From Sphingobacterium micropteri (GTDB lineage Bacteria; Bacteroidota; Bacteroidia; Sphingobacteriales; Sphingobacteriaceae), in the NCBI RefSeq assembly GCF_014692515.1, contig NZ_JACOIK010000007.1, positions 124,001 to 188,000 on the forward strand: DNA of 64,000 nucleotides, read 5' to 3'. Made by a program: the position numbers and the translations under genes. Positions within the stretch are counted from its first letter, which is position 1, and each line of letters opens with the position of its first letter. Below the pieces are notes generated by a model. That model was given only the letters and a program-made list of their open reading frames with translations. It did not search any database and was not told the DNA's origin. Below, in pieces: positions 1 to 9,762 of the stretch.

Positions 1-2
1 GG

Positions 3-827
3 AAAAATCTAACTTTATCGGAAATTAAACCACCTAGCGGAAATACCTATACGGGGCATGGCATGACGCCAATATCGATTGTTCGCACGAACTGGAAGGA
101 TGGCGAAGGGAAATATCTTGGCATCAAAGGAGGGAGAGCAGGTGATCCCCATGGACATATGGATCAAGGCACCTTTGTGTATGATGTCGGGAAGTTCCGT
201 TGGGCAATGGATTTTGGTTTGCAGAGCTATATTACATTGGAGTCCGAGGGCGTAGATCTGTGGAATATGAGTCAAAACTCGCAACGTTGGGATATTTTTA
301 GGTATAATAATTTAAATCACAATACGCTGACTATTAATAATCAACGGCATAATGTGGAGGGTAAATCCGAAATTATCGAAACGTACGATAAGGGTCGCGA
401 GCTCGGTGCTAAGGTGGATTTGACACCAGCATTAAACTTGAACAATGAGCTGAAGAGAGCAACCAGAAAGGCGGTTATCGTAGATGAGTCATTTCTAAAA
501 ATAGAAGATTCTATAGAAACGAACACCGACCCTGTCGATTTGAGATGGAATATGGTGACGCCGGCATCCGCGGAAATCATGAGCAAAAATACGATAAGAC
601 TTTCCCAGCAGGGGAAAGATATGATCCTAACGGTCGATTCGGAGGTGCCTTTTAAACTCACCATAAGACCTTCTGAAAACCCAAGAGAATATAAAAGTGA
701 ATTTGGGAACTATAAATACGGAGATTACAATCAACATAATAAGGGAACGGTTATGGTGGGTTTTGATAGTACTGTACCGACGAATACGACCGTAAAGTAT
801 ACGGTTACGTTGATAGAATCGCTATAA
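3..827 (+). CDS. Heparinase II/III-family polysaccharide lyase, C-terminal part (5' end outside window)
   Basis: The frame is open to the left edge, so this is the last ~274 residues of a larger secreted lyase. The segment GDPHGHMDQGTF matches the HxHxD-x-G[ST]F core of the heparinase II/III-like beta-sandwich domain, followed by the usual NNLNHNTLTINNQ stretch. Enzymes of this fold cleave uronic-acid-containing polysaccharides by beta-elimination; the exact substrate cannot be read from this part. Six bases separate its stop from the first in-frame ATG of the rhamnosidase-like gene that follows, so the two are probably co-transcribed as the end of a polysaccharide utilisation locus. The first ATG visible (base 63) is internal, not the start. 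I am confident of the family but not of the glycan. Confidence 0.85.
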   Translation, partial: KNLTLSEIKPPSGNTYTGHGMTPISIVRTNWKDGEGKYLGIKGGRAGDPHGHMDQGTFVYDVGKFRWAMDFGLQSYITLESEGVDLWNMSQNSQRWDIFRYNNLNHNTLTINNQRHNVEGKSEIIETYDKGRELGAKVDLTPALNLNNELKRATRKAVIVDESFLKIEDSIETNTDPVDLRWNMVTPASAEIMSKNTIRLSQQGKDMILTVDSEVPFKLTIRPSENPREYKSEFGNYKYGDYNQHNKGTVMVGFDSTVPTNTTVKYTVTLIESL

Positions 828-866
828 TTTATAATGAGGACAGGCGCTTCGTTTAATTGTTTTAAA

Positions 867-3128
867 ATGCGCGGATCAAGTTTAAAGATAGTAGTTGTAT
901 TTTTCTTTATAGGCTACATTTTGATTGGTAAGGCCTCTGCGCAACCATGGAAAGCAAAATGGATAGGTATCGATCTGCCGGAAGGAGACACCGTCAATGT
1001 CTGGGCAGGTTTTCGAAAAGATTTCGTGATAGACCACCTACCCACTAAGTTGATCGCACGGATTGCTGTCGACAGTAAATATTGGCTGTATATCAACGAT
1101 AAACTCGTTATTTTTGAGGGCGGACTAAAAAGGGGCCCCACCCCAAACGATACATACTATGATGAATTTGATATTGCGCCATATTTAAAAAAAGGAGGAA
1201 ATACAATTGGTGTAAAAGTATGGTATTTTGGTAAAAACGGTTTCTCGCATAAGAGCAGTGGTATGTTAGGCTTGTTTTTCGATGCACAAAGCGAGGGGTA
1301 TGAGCTGTTAAGCGATAGTTCCTGGATGGGAAAAAGACTAGAGGAGTATGGAACGAGTGCCGGTACTGTGCCGAACTTCCGGTTATCGGAATCTAATATT
1401 CAGTACGATGCCAGGATAACTAACGAAAACTGGTATAAGCTAGAGGCTGGTTTTGTTAATCCTGATCATGTCAAAACATACGGGGAAATAGGTATACACC
1501 CTTGGAATAAGCTGGTGAAGCGGCCAATCCCCTTATGGAAAGACTATGGTGAGCGCGCATTCAACGATACAGATATTACCGAAAAAGGGGATACAGTGAT
1601 CTGTAAACTGCCTTATAACATGCAATTTACGCCTATTATTGATGTAGAGGGCTCGGCAGGAGATACGATTCAATTCTTGACGGATAATTATCTCCAATAC
1701 AATGGAGGAGCAGAAAATATCAGCGCAACTTATATCACCAAAGAGGGACGGCAAAAATATGAAAGTTTAGGGTGGCTTAATGGCCATTATCTGTATGTGG
1801 TGATTCCGAAGGGGATACGTGTGCACAAACTCCACTTCAGGGAAACCGGATACGATACGGCATTTGAGGGGGAGTTTCATTCATCTGACCTGTTTTTTAA
1901 CAAATTATGGGATAAGGCTGCGCGGACGTTGTACATTACGATGAGAGATAATTATATGGATTGTCCGGATCGTGAGCGCGCGCAATGGACAGGTGATGCG
2001 GTTCTGGAATGTGAGGAAGCGTTCTATGCCCTGACACCTTCGTCTCACGCGCTGGGGAAAAAATGGCTTTATGAACTAATCGGCTGGCAAAAAGAAGATG
2101 GAGCGTTATTTTCCCCTATTCCTGCGGGGAACTGGGATAGCGAAATTGCTGATCAATCACTGGCGAGTATTGGTTTCTACGGGATCTGGACATATTATAT
2201 GCATACGGGCGATAAACAGTTGCTTATAGATCTTTTTCCTGCCATACAGAAATATCTTCAGCTGTGGGAAAAAGATAGTGATGGTCTTGTCAGGGTAAGG
2301 GAAGGTGGATGGCTATGGGGAGACTGGGGAGATCATAAAGATATGCTGCTCATACATAACCTATGGTACTATCTGGCTATAAAAGGTAATCAGTTAATAG
2401 CAAACGAGCTGCGCTATGATGAGCAGGCGAAAGAATATAGGCTTGAGATGGAGAAGTTTAAAACAAAATTCAACGAAAGATTTTGGAATGGTCAATCGTA
2501 TAGGGATCCTAAGTATACAGGTGAAACGGATGACCGGGTACATGCGCTGGCCGTTCTGGCAGATATTGCGGACGAACAATATTACGACCAAATTTTAAAA
2601 GTGTTTTTGGAGGAAGAGCATGCAAGCCCCTATATGGAAAAGTATGTGTTCGAGGCTATGTATAAAATGCGTGAGCCGGCCAAAGCGAATGCTCGACACC
2701 GAAAGCGTTTTTCCGGAATGGTCAATAATGAGTATTTCACCACACTGTTCGAAGGCTGGGGAATTGGTCGTGAGGGTTTTGGAGGAGGAACTGTAAACCA
2801 TGCGTGGAGCGGTGGCGGATTGACCGTGTTATCCAGTAGGCTTTGTGGAATAAGACCGCTCACGCCTGGATATAAAACGTTTCTAGTGGCGCCTCAACCG
2901 GGTGATGTTCGTGAGGCGTCGGCAAAGGTGGCAAGCGTAAGGGGAGATATCTTTGCTGGTTATAAGATGATAGATGATAGACTCTATCTCGATGTTGTTG
3001 TGCCTAATGGAACCACGGCACATATCAAACTGCCTATCGAATATCGAAAAATAAAACGTAATGGCCGAAAAAGTACGGCACCAATTGAGCTTCAACCAGG
3101 AACATGGGAAATAATAGCTAGGAGATAG
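867..3128 (+). CDS. GH78-like alpha-L-rhamnosidase, secreted
   Basis: About 753 residues. I chose the ATG at 867 because it gives a compact signal peptide (MRGSSLK, a hydrophobic core, then KASAQ); an ATG at 834 would add 11 residues that do not look like part of a signal. The N-terminal half has beta-sandwich carbohydrate-binding-like modules (WLYINDK, then YLKKGGNTIGV). The (alpha/alpha)6-barrel carries the family hallmark MDCPDRERAQWTGDA about half-way along, containing the acidic residues typical of GH78. The C-terminus is the short beta domain found after GH78 barrels. It would remove terminal L-rhamnose or a related sugar in the periplasm. It follows a heparinase-type lyase almost without gap, suggesting a joint attack on a rhamnose- and uronate-containing polysaccharide. 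Confidence 0.82.
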   Translation: MRGSSLKIVVVFFFIGYILIGKASAQPWKAKWIGIDLPEGDTVNVWAGFRKDFVIDHLPTKLIARIAVDSKYWLYINDKLVIFEGGLKRGPTPNDTYYDEFDIAPYLKKGGNTIGVKVWYFGKNGFSHKSSGMLGLFFDAQSEGYELLSDSSWMGKRLEEYGTSAGTVPNFRLSESNIQYDARITNENWYKLEAGFVNPDHVKTYGEIGIHPWNKLVKRPIPLWKDYGERAFNDTDITEKGDTVICKLPYNMQFTPIIDVEGSAGDTIQFLTDNYLQYNGGAENISATYITKEGRQKYESLGWLNGHYLYVVIPKGIRVHKLHFRETGYDTAFEGEFHSSDLFFNKLWDKAARTLYITMRDNYMDCPDRERAQWTGDAVLECEEAFYALTPSSHALGKKWLYELIGWQKEDGALFSPIPAGNWDSEIADQSLASIGFYGIWTYYMHTGDKQLLIDLFPAIQKYLQLWEKDSDGLVRVREGGWLWGDWGDHKDMLLIHNLWYYLAIKGNQLIANELRYDEQAKEYRLEMEKFKTKFNERFWNGQSYRDPKYTGETDDRVHALAVLADIADEQYYDQILKVFLEEEHASPYMEKYVFEAMYKMREPAKANARHRKRFSGMVNNEYFTTLFEGWGIGREGFGGGTVNHAWSGGGLTVLSSRLCGIRPLTPGYKTFLVAPQPGDVREASAKVASVRGDIFAGYKMIDDRLYLDVVVPNGTTAHIKLPIEYRKIKRNGRKSTAPIELQPGTWEIIARR

Positions 3129-3139
3129 AAGCAAATTCT

Positions 3140-3147
3140 TATTTTTG
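3140..3147 (+). promoter_or_regulatory. Possible mqnD promoter (-7 element TATTTTTG) inside a small hairpin
   Basis: TATTTTTG fits the Bacteroidetes TAnnTTTG -7 consensus and would start transcription about 12 bases before the mqnD ATG. It is embedded in an inverted repeat (AAGCAAA at 3129-3135, TTTGCTT at 3144-3150) that could instead be a weak end-of-transcript hairpin for the preceding gene. No clear TTG is seen at the -33 position. Confidence 0.35.
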
Positions 3148-3166
3148 CTTAAAAAACAGCAAAGAC

Positions 3167-4048
3167 ATGAAACTTACGCTAGGCTTTTCGCCCTGTCCCA
3201 ACGATACGTTTATTTTTGATGCGTTGATCCATCGTAAAATTGACACCGGCGGACTGGAATTTGATGTACAATACCAAGATGTGGAAACCTTGAACCAAAA
3301 AGCTTTTCAACGGGAACTAGATATCACCAAGCTGAGTTATCATGCTTTTGCATATGCGGTAAAGGACTACGAATTGCTAGACGCCGGAAGCGCATTAGGT
3401 TCTGGGGTAGGGCCTTTGCTCATTGCGAAAGACCCCCAGCTTGCTGTCCGTTTACAGGAGATGTTAGAACGGGGTATAGCGTGGAGCTCGCACGAACGTA
3501 ATTTGAAAATTGGTATTCCCGGAAAATATACCACGGCTAATTTTTTACTTGGTTTAGCCTTTCCAACCCTACAGCATAAAGTAGAACTGTTGTTCTCGGA
3601 CATTGAACAGGCGTTATTGGACGGTACGATTGATTTGGGATTGATCATTCACGAAAACAGGTTTACCTATCAAGCTAAAGGGTTGCATAAAGTCGTAGAT
3701 CTGGGTGATTTTTGGGAACAAACGACGAACAGTCCGATACCGTTGGGAGGAATTGTTGTTAAACGTAGTTTGGATGCGGAACTTAAGTTAAAAATCAACC
3801 GATTGGTTCGTGAGAGTGTGCAGTTTGCTTTTGAAAATCCTAAATCAGGGTTAGACTATATCCGTTCGCACGCACAGGAAATGGAAGAAGACGTGATGTA
3901 TAAGCATATCGATTTATATGTCAATAAGTACTCGGAAGATTTGGGCGATGAAGGGCGTAATGCCATTCAACAAATGTTTGATAAAGCCCGGGCGCTAAAA
4001 CTTATCCCAACTACAGATAAACGACTTTTCTTGACCCCCGGAACCTAG
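3167..4048 (+). CDS. mqnD: 1,4-dihydroxy-6-naphthoate synthase-like protein (MqnD family)
   Basis: 293 residues, the usual length of MqnD. The start MKLTLGFSPCPNDTFIF is the hallmark of the family; ITKLSYHAF and GSGVGPLLI further on also match. In the futalosine route to menaquinone, MqnD converts cyclic dehypoxanthine futalosine to 1,4-dihydroxy-6-naphthoate. The fold is that of a periplasmic binding protein but there is no signal peptide, so it is cytosolic. It stands between the rhamnosidase-like gene and secA, with its own possible promoter. No other mqn gene is in the window, so the complete pathway is inferred, not seen. Confidence 0.85.
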   Translation: MKLTLGFSPCPNDTFIFDALIHRKIDTGGLEFDVQYQDVETLNQKAFQRELDITKLSYHAFAYAVKDYELLDAGSALGSGVGPLLIAKDPQLAVRLQEMLERGIAWSSHERNLKIGIPGKYTTANFLLGLAFPTLQHKVELLFSDIEQALLDGTIDLGLIIHENRFTYQAKGLHKVVDLGDFWEQTTNSPIPLGGIVVKRSLDAELKLKINRLVRESVQFAFENPKSGLDYIRSHAQEMEEDVMYKHIDLYVNKYSEDLGDEGRNAIQQMFDKARALKLIPTTDKRLFLTPGT

Positions 4049-4117
4049 AAAAGACTCGGTTTTCACTTCGTTACAAAAAAATAAACTGGAATACTGTTAG
4101 TTATCACATGTAATAAT

Positions 4118-4125
4118 TAAATTTG
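4118..4125 (+). promoter_or_regulatory. Probable secA promoter, -7 element TAAATTTG
   Basis: TAAATTTG matches TAnnTTTG. The -33 region has only a weak GTTA 18-20 bases upstream. It predicts a leader of about 70 bases before the secA ATG. Confidence 0.45.
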
Positions 4126-4202
4126 CCCGGTTAGTGCCAAAATGTCTGCAAAATAGTATTGGATTCATTATTGCACGCGGTACACGGAGATAAGAAAATA
4201 TT

Positions 4203-7200
4203 ATGTTAAAATTTTTAAGTAAATTATTTGGCAGCAAGTCAGAACGAGATATCAAATCCATTCAGCCCATTGTAGATAAAATCAAAGAGGAATACGAAAA
4301 GTTATCCTCGCTAAGCCACGATGAATTGCGGGCGAAAACTGCTGATTTTAAAAACCGAATCAAAGCCTATTTAGCCGATATAGACGAAGAAATTGCATCC
4401 TTGAAAGCAGAAGCGGATCAGGATAATGTCGATATGGGTGAAAAGACAGCCCTTTATGAACAGGTCGATAAACTATCGAAAGATAGGGATAAAAAGCTGG
4501 AAGAAGTATTATTGGAAATCTTGCCCGAAGCTTTTGCAGTGGTAAAAGACACCGCTCGCCGATTAACGGAAAATAAAGAACTTGAGGTTACCGCAACCGA
4601 TTTTGACCGGGAACTGGCAGCACGTAAACCGAATGTGATTGTGGAAGGTGATAAAGCGGTATGGAAAAACTCTTGGATAGCAGCCGGTACGGAAGTTACC
4701 TGGAATATGGTACATTATGATGTGCAGCTTATCGGGGGTATCGTTTTGCATCAAGGTAAGATTGCGGAGATGTCTACAGGGGAAGGTAAAACCTTAGTGG
4801 GTACACTACCGACTTACCTGAACGCATTATCCGGACAGGGTGTGCATATTGTAACGGTTAACGATTACTTGGCACGTCGTGACTCCGAATGGAATGGCCC
4901 TTTGTTTGAGTTCCACGGATTAAGCGTCGATTGTATCGACAAACACCAACCTAATTCACCGCAACGTAGAAAAGCTTATCTATCAGATATTGTGTACGGA
5001 ACAAATAACGAATTTGGTTTCGATTATTTGCGCGACAATATGACACAGACACCGGATTCCATGGTACAGCGTAAACTACATTATGCCATGATTGATGAGG
5101 TGGACTCCGTTTTGATTGATGATGCACGGACGCCGTTGATTATCTCCGGTCCTATCCCACGTGGTGATCAGCATGAATTCTATCAATTGAAGCCACGGAT
5201 TGAAAGATTGGTAAACGCACAAAAGGCGTATGTAAATACCGTTTTTAACGAAGCAAAAAAAGCTATTGCCAACGGTGATGCTGATGTAGAGGGTGGAGGA
5301 ATGGCTTTATTGCGCGCTTATCGTGGTTTGCCTAAAAACAAGGCTTTAATTAAGTACCTATCTGAAGGAAACCACAGGCAATTATTGCAAAAGGTGGAAA
5401 ACCATTATATGGCCGAGCAAAGCCGCAACATGCCTAAAGTGGATGCAGAACTTTTCTTTGTGATCGATGAAAAAAACAATCAAGTAGAGCTGAGTGAAAA
5501 AGGTATCGAATTAATTACGGCTTCGGGTGAAGATCCTAACTTCTTCATTATGCCTGATGTGGGATCTGAAATAGCTGACATCGAAAAATCAGATCTTTCC
5601 CTTGAAGAGAAAGCACAGAAAAAAGAAGAATTATTACGGGATTACTCTATTAAATCAGAGCGTATCCACTCCATAAATCAATTGCTTAAAGCTTACACCT
5701 TATTTGAGATTGACGATCAGTATATCGTTGATGAAGGTAAGGTGAAGATTGTGGACGAACAAACGGGGCGTATCATGGAAGGGCGTCGTTATTCTGATGG
5801 TTTGCACCAGGCAATAGAGGCGAAAGAAAATGTAAAGGTAGAAGATGCTACACAAACGTATGCGACGATTACTTTGCAGAATTATTTCCGGATGTATCAC
5901 AAGCTTGCGGGGATGACCGGTACGGCGTCTACAGAAGCGGGTGAGCTTTGGCAGATTTATAAGCTGGACGTGGTTGAAATTCCGACAAACAGACCTATTC
6001 AACGGGATGATCGTCAGGATTTGATTTACCGCACCGCAAGAGAAAAGTACAATGCCGTAGCACAGGAGATTCAGGCTTTGACGGAGGCAGGAAGACCTGT
6101 ACTTGTTGGTACGACATCTGTCGAGATTTCGGAATTGCTGAGCCGGATGTTGAAATTGCGTGGTATCAAACATAATGTATTGAACGCGAAGCTTCACCAA
6201 AAAGAAGCAGATATCGTGGCGGAAGCAGGACGTCCTGGTCAGGTAACGATCGCAACCAACATGGCTGGTCGTGGTACGGATATTAAGCTTACAGAAGAAG
6301 TTATTAAGGCAGGAGGTTTGGCGATTATCGGTACCGAACGACATGAATCGCGTCGTGTAGACCGTCAGTTGCGTGGACGGGCCGGCCGTCAGGGAGATCC
6401 AGGGTCGTCACAATTCTTTGTTTCGCTGGAAGATAATCTGATGCGTTTGTTTGCTTCAGAACGGATTTCCAACATCATGGTGAAAATGGGTGTCGAAGAA
6501 GGTGAAGTCATGCAGCACAGTATGCTGACGAAATCAATCGAAAGGGCACAGCGTAAAGTGGAAGAAAACAACTTTGGTATTCGTAAGCGCTTGTTGGAAT
6601 ACGACGACGTGATGAACTCCCAGCGTACTGTAATCTACTCGAAACGTAAGAACGCTTTGTTTGGTGAGCGTTTGGATGTCGATTTGAACAACACCATTTA
6701 CGATGTGGTGGAAGATATTGTGACCGAAGCAAAAGAAGGTGGAACCTATGAGGAATTCCAAATTGAAGTTATTCGCTTGTTTGCCCTAAATCCCGAAATC
6801 TCGGAGGAGGAGTTTGCACAAAGTGGCTTAGCAGTATTGACAGATAAGCTGTTCCAACAGGTTCTTACACATTATCAAAATAAGGGACAACAGGTAGCGG
6901 AACAAACGCTTCCAGTACTGACAAATGTTTTGGCAGAACGTGGAGGAATGATAGAAAATGTCGTTATACCGTTTAGCGATGGTATTCGTGGCATACAAGT
7001 TGCGACAAATTTGCAAAAAGCAGTAGAGTCTAGTGGGAAAGAAGTTTTCAGATCGTTTGAGAAAGGTATTGTTTTAGCTCTGATTGACGAGGCTTGGAAG
7101 GAACACCTACGTGAAATGGATGACCTGAAGCAATCTGTACAAAACGCGGTATATGAGCAAAAGGACCCTATTATTATCTATAAGATGGAAGCATACAATC

Positions 7201-7508
7201 TGTTCAAAAGCATGTTGGCTTCCATGAATAAAGAGATTGTAAGCTTTTTGTTTAAAGGGGAAATCCCAGGTCAGCAACAAGAGCCACAAAATGTTCGGGA
7301 AGCACGTCCGGTACAGCCGCAACCTGCACAGGTTAAAGCAACTAAAGCAGAGCTGGCATCGCCGACAGGGGTTTCTGAAGAAGATAAAGATACGCGTGAG
7401 CAACAGGTAACACAACCTATACGCAAAACGCAAACGGTAGGTAGAAATGACGAATGTCCTTGTGGTTCCGGGAAAAAATATAAAAACTGTCACGGAAAGA
7501 ATAGTTAG
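4203..7508 (+). CDS. secA: Preprotein translocase ATPase SecA
   Basis: 1101 residues, long as is normal for Bacteroidota SecA. It drives export of unfolded preproteins through SecYEG. Visible parts in order: N-terminal helices; Walker A STGEGKT near residue 192; Walker B/DEAD-like [36 protein letters not shown] of the preprotein-binding/NBD region; the second nucleotide-binding domain with GTTSVEIS and [13 protein letters not shown]; the arginine-rich [14 protein letters not shown]; and a C-terminal zinc-binding tail [14 protein letters not shown] that binds SecB/phospholipid in other species. It appears monocistronic or read together with the small SPOR gene 28 bases downstream. Confidence 0.98.
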   Translation: MLKFLSKLFGSKSERDIKSIQPIVDKIKEEYEKLSSLSHDELRAKTADFKNRIKAYLADIDEEIASLKAEADQDNVDMGEKTALYEQVDKLSKDRDKKLEEVLLEILPEAFAVVKDTARRLTENKELEVTATDFDRELAARKPNVIVEGDKAVWKNSWIAAGTEVTWNMVHYDVQLIGGIVLHQGKIAEMSTGEGKTLVGTLPTYLNALSGQGVHIVTVNDYLARRDSEWNGPLFEFHGLSVDCIDKHQPNSPQRRKAYLSDIVYGTNNEFGFDYLRDNMTQTPDSMVQRKLHYAMIDEVDSVLIDDARTPLIISGPIPRGDQHEFYQLKPRIERLVNAQKAYVNTVFNEAKKAIANGDADVEGGGMALLRAYRGLPKNKALIKYLSEGNHRQLLQKVENHYMAEQSRNMPKVDAELFFVIDEKNNQVELSEKGIELITASGEDPNFFIMPDVGSEIADIEKSDLSLEEKAQKKEELLRDYSIKSERIHSINQLLKAYTLFEIDDQYIVDEGKVKIVDEQTGRIMEGRRYSDGLHQAIEAKENVKVEDATQTYATITLQNYFRMYHKLAGMTGTASTEAGELWQIYKLDVVEIPTNRPIQRDDRQDLIYRTAREKYNAVAQEIQALTEAGRPVLVGTTSVEISELLSRMLKLRGIKHNVLNAKLHQKEADIVAEAGRPGQVTIATNMAGRGTDIKLTEEVIKAGGLAIIGTERHESRRVDRQLRGRAGRQGDPGSSQFFVSLEDNLMRLFASERISNIMVKMGVEEGEVMQHSMLTKSIERAQRKVEENNFGIRKRLLEYDDVMNSQRTVIYSKRKNALFGERLDVDLNNTIYDVVEDIVTEAKEGGTYEEFQIEVIRLFALNPEISEEEFAQSGLAVLTDKLFQQVLTHYQNKGQQVAEQTLPVLTNVLAERGGMIENVVIPFSDGIRGIQVATNLQKAVESSGKEVFRSFEKGIVLALIDEAWKEHLREMDDLKQSVQNAVYEQKDPIIIYKMEAYNLFKSMLASMNKEIVSFLFKGEIPGQQQEPQNVREARPVQPQPAQVKATKAELASPTGVSEEDKDTREQQVTQPIRKTQTVGRNDECPCGSGKKYKNCHGKNS

Positions 7509-7536
7509 AAAGGGTTAGATACAATAAAAATAAGAG

Positions 7537-7989
7537 ATGTTATATAGAGGATTGATATTTGGTTTTGTACTCCTTGGATTTGCACAGCTCAGTAAAGCAC
7601 AATCGGGAATCGTCGAAGTAGAGAAGGATTCGTTGATTAATCTGTTGCAGGAGTTCAGAGCGGAGAACGGTATCAATCCTACTACTGCCCGAATGGTTAG
7701 CTTAGGGTCGAAAGTCGTTGATAAGAAAAGCGGTAAACGGGTAAAAGTGCGCGGTTTTCGTGTACAAGTATTTTCTGGAGCGAACCGAAGTGATGCCTAT
7801 GCCGTACAGGCTAGATTTCAACGATCTTATAAAGATATAGGCGCCTATGTGACTTACGATGAACCAAATTATAGGGTAAAGGTTGGCGACTTTAGAAGCC
7901 GATCAGAAGCAACTAGCTTTATGCAGGAGCTACGCTCCCAATATAGTAATGTATTTGTCTTCACCGAAGAGGTTTGGGCTTACGAATAA
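7537..7989 (+). CDS. SPOR-domain protein, exported
   Basis: 150 residues. A signal peptide (MLYRGLIFGFVLLGF...SKAQ) is followed by a short linker and a SPOR-type fold at about residues 70-148 (FRVQVFSGANRSDAY..., YRVKVGDFRSRSEA). SPOR domains bind denuded glycan strands of peptidoglycan, so it probably sits in the periplasm at the cell wall, often near division sites. It follows secA closely and is followed by an M20 peptidase after 17 bases. The cell-wall role is inferred from the domain. Confidence 0.85.
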   Translation: MLYRGLIFGFVLLGFAQLSKAQSGIVEVEKDSLINLLQEFRAENGINPTTARMVSLGSKVVDKKSGKRVKVRGFRVQVFSGANRSDAYAVQARFQRSYKDIGAYVTYDEPNYRVKVGDFRSRSEATSFMQELRSQYSNVFVFTEEVWAYE

Positions 7990-8006
7990 CGAGGAAAACC
8001 ATATCC

Positions 8007-9194
8007 ATGTTGAAAGAAAAGATAAAACAACTTGCGGAAAACTTCTTTGAAGAGACAGTAGGGTTTAGACGCCATTTGCATCAACATCCCGAACTCTCCT
8101 TTGAAGAACACCAAACATCTGCTTTTATCAAACAGCAGCTAGAGCGTTTGGGTATTCCATACTCGTCTATGGCAAATACCGGTGTGGTAGGACTGATTCA
8201 TGGCGAGAAACCCTCGACTAAGGTATTAGCTCTTCGTGCGGATATGGATGCTCTCCCCATACAGGAGGTGGAGGGGCGCAGTTATGGTTCACAGAATTTT
8301 GGCGTTATGCACGCTTGTGGGCACGATGTGCATACCTCCTCGTTATTAGGAGTTGCATCGATATTACAATCCCTGAAAAGTGAATTTGGGGGTACAATAA
8401 AACTTATATTTCAACCTGGAGAAGAGCGTCTACCCGGCGGTGCTTCGATTATGATTAAAGAAGGCGTGTTGGAAAACCCAACTCCTGCCGGTATTATCGG
8501 GCAACATGTTATGCCGCTTATCGAGACGGGGAAAGTAGGTTTCCGTACGGGGAAATACATGGCTTCTAGCGATGAACTATATATGACCGTTCGGGGTAAA
8601 GGTGGTCACGGCGCGCATCCACACCAAAATATTGACCCGATTGCGATTACAGCACAAATTATTACGGCTCTTCAGCAAGTCGTAAGCCGGAATGCGGATC
8701 CAAGGATACCAACGGTTCTATCTTGGGGGAAAATAACCGGAAATGGTGCGACCAATGTGGTTCCCGATGCCGTATATCTGGAAGGTACGTTCCGTACGTT
8801 TGATGAAAAATGGCGGGCAGATGCCCATAAAAAGATGATTAAGATGGCAACTGGTATCGCGGAAAGTATGGGGGCTGTTTGTGATTTTGAAGTGCGAAAA
8901 GGTTATCCTTTTCTAATTAACGAGGAGAAAATAACAACGTCATCTCGCGCTTTTGCCGTGGAATATCTTGGTGAAGAAAATGTTGTTGAATTAGATATAT
9001 GGCCGGCTGCCGAAGATTTCTCTTATTATTCGCAAGAAACCAATGCTTGTTTTTATCGATTGGGAACAGGAAATAAAGCCGCCGGTATTACGTCTGCAGT
9101 CCATACCCCGACCTTTGATGTCGATGAAAATGCACTGAAATTAAGTATAGGCTTGATGTCGTATATTACATTGCGGCAACTTGGCGAAAATTAA
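8007..9194 (+). CDS. M20-family metallopeptidase / amidohydrolase
   Basis: 395 residues from the ATG at 8007; an upstream in-frame start would overlap the preceding gene and add residues unlike the family. Metal-site signatures of the M20D (N-acyl-amino-acid amidohydrolase/hippurate hydrolase) group are plain: RRHLHQHPELSFEE, LRADMDALP, MHACGHDVHT (Cys104, His106), GEERLPGGA and a late AEDFSYYSQ. Two metal ions activate water to cut an amide, with substrates such as N-acetyl- or N-benzoyl-amino acids. No signal peptide, so cytosolic. The stop is two bases before the next ATG (TAAAAATG), so it is co-transcribed with the following gene. The substrate is not assignable. Confidence 0.92.
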   Translation: MLKEKIKQLAENFFEETVGFRRHLHQHPELSFEEHQTSAFIKQQLERLGIPYSSMANTGVVGLIHGEKPSTKVLALRADMDALPIQEVEGRSYGSQNFGVMHACGHDVHTSSLLGVASILQSLKSEFGGTIKLIFQPGEERLPGGASIMIKEGVLENPTPAGIIGQHVMPLIETGKVGFRTGKYMASSDELYMTVRGKGGHGAHPHQNIDPIAITAQIITALQQVVSRNADPRIPTVLSWGKITGNGATNVVPDAVYLEGTFRTFDEKWRADAHKKMIKMATGIAESMGAVCDFEVRKGYPFLINEEKITTSSRAFAVEYLGEENVVELDIWPAAEDFSYYSQETNACFYRLGTGNKAAGITSAVHTPTFDVDENALKLSIGLMSYITLRQLGEN

Positions 9195-9196
9195 AA

Positions 9197-9760
9197 ATGT
9201 CCTCACATCATATTATTAGAGAAGATCAAGAACCAGCTTTGATTGTTGCCTCTTATGAAGCGCTCGATGAAGAATATATTGGACAACTTCTAGAGTGGAG
9301 CCCTACGGTAATAGCCAATGATGACACCGTAGATTTTTTCTTAGCCGCTGACATTAAAGTGGATATAGTCTTCAGCAGGAAAGAAATAACATATCCGCAA
9401 GAACAAATTAAAAATATTCCGATTAAAAAAGGGATCATACCTGACGCTTTAGATTATCTTATCCACCACAATCACAAAGCCGTTAATATTGTTTGCGATG
9501 CGCCAGATGAAGCATTAAAAGCCTATTGTGCGGCAATTAACATTGTTGTGTTATCTCACGGGATGCGATATGTATACATTCGTCATCGCTATGAAAAATG
9601 GAAAGAAGCAGGTGCGCGTATTTCCGTTCCGGAAAACCATCTCAAATCGTTGGTCGGGCTTAAACATACAAGCCCTAATGGATTTATAACCGAACAGGAT
9701 GGTTTTATGTATCTGGAATTTAATTCGGATGAATATGTTTGTATAGGCGAGGAGATTTAA
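9197..9760 (+). CDS. Degenerate thiamine pyrophosphokinase-like protein
   Basis: 187 residues. The arrangement resembles thiamine pyrophosphokinase: a Rossmann-like N-terminal half in which VIANDDTVDFFLAADIKVDIVFS sits where TPK has its ADGGA...PDxxxGDFDS motifs, then a helix-rich ALDYLIHHNHKAVNIVC like the TPK D-x-x-K-A-x-x-Y region, then a small beta domain. The acidic GDxDS motif that binds Mg-ATP is lost (FSRKEI in its place), so catalysis is doubtful. It lies in a tight run M20 - this gene - GNAT. I recognise this as a Bacteroidota-type TPK-like protein; the function is unknown and could be regulatory. Confidence 0.6.
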   Translation: MSSHHIIREDQEPALIVASYEALDEEYIGQLLEWSPTVIANDDTVDFFLAADIKVDIVFSRKEITYPQEQIKNIPIKKGIIPDALDYLIHHNHKAVNIVCDAPDEALKAYCAAINIVVLSHGMRYVYIRHRYEKWKEAGARISVPENHLKSLVGLKHTSPNGFITEQDGFMYLEFNSDEYVCIGEEI

Positions 9761-9762
9761 AA

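Noticed and set aside
834..866. Start of the GH78 gene at base 834
   Set aside because: The 11 extra residues do not fit a signal peptide, whereas the ATG at 867 gives a good one.
5700..6344. A 214-residue open frame on the minus strand opposite secA
   Set aside because: Rich in Arg, Cys and Phe with no domain signature; it is the shadow of secA, whose protein is certain.
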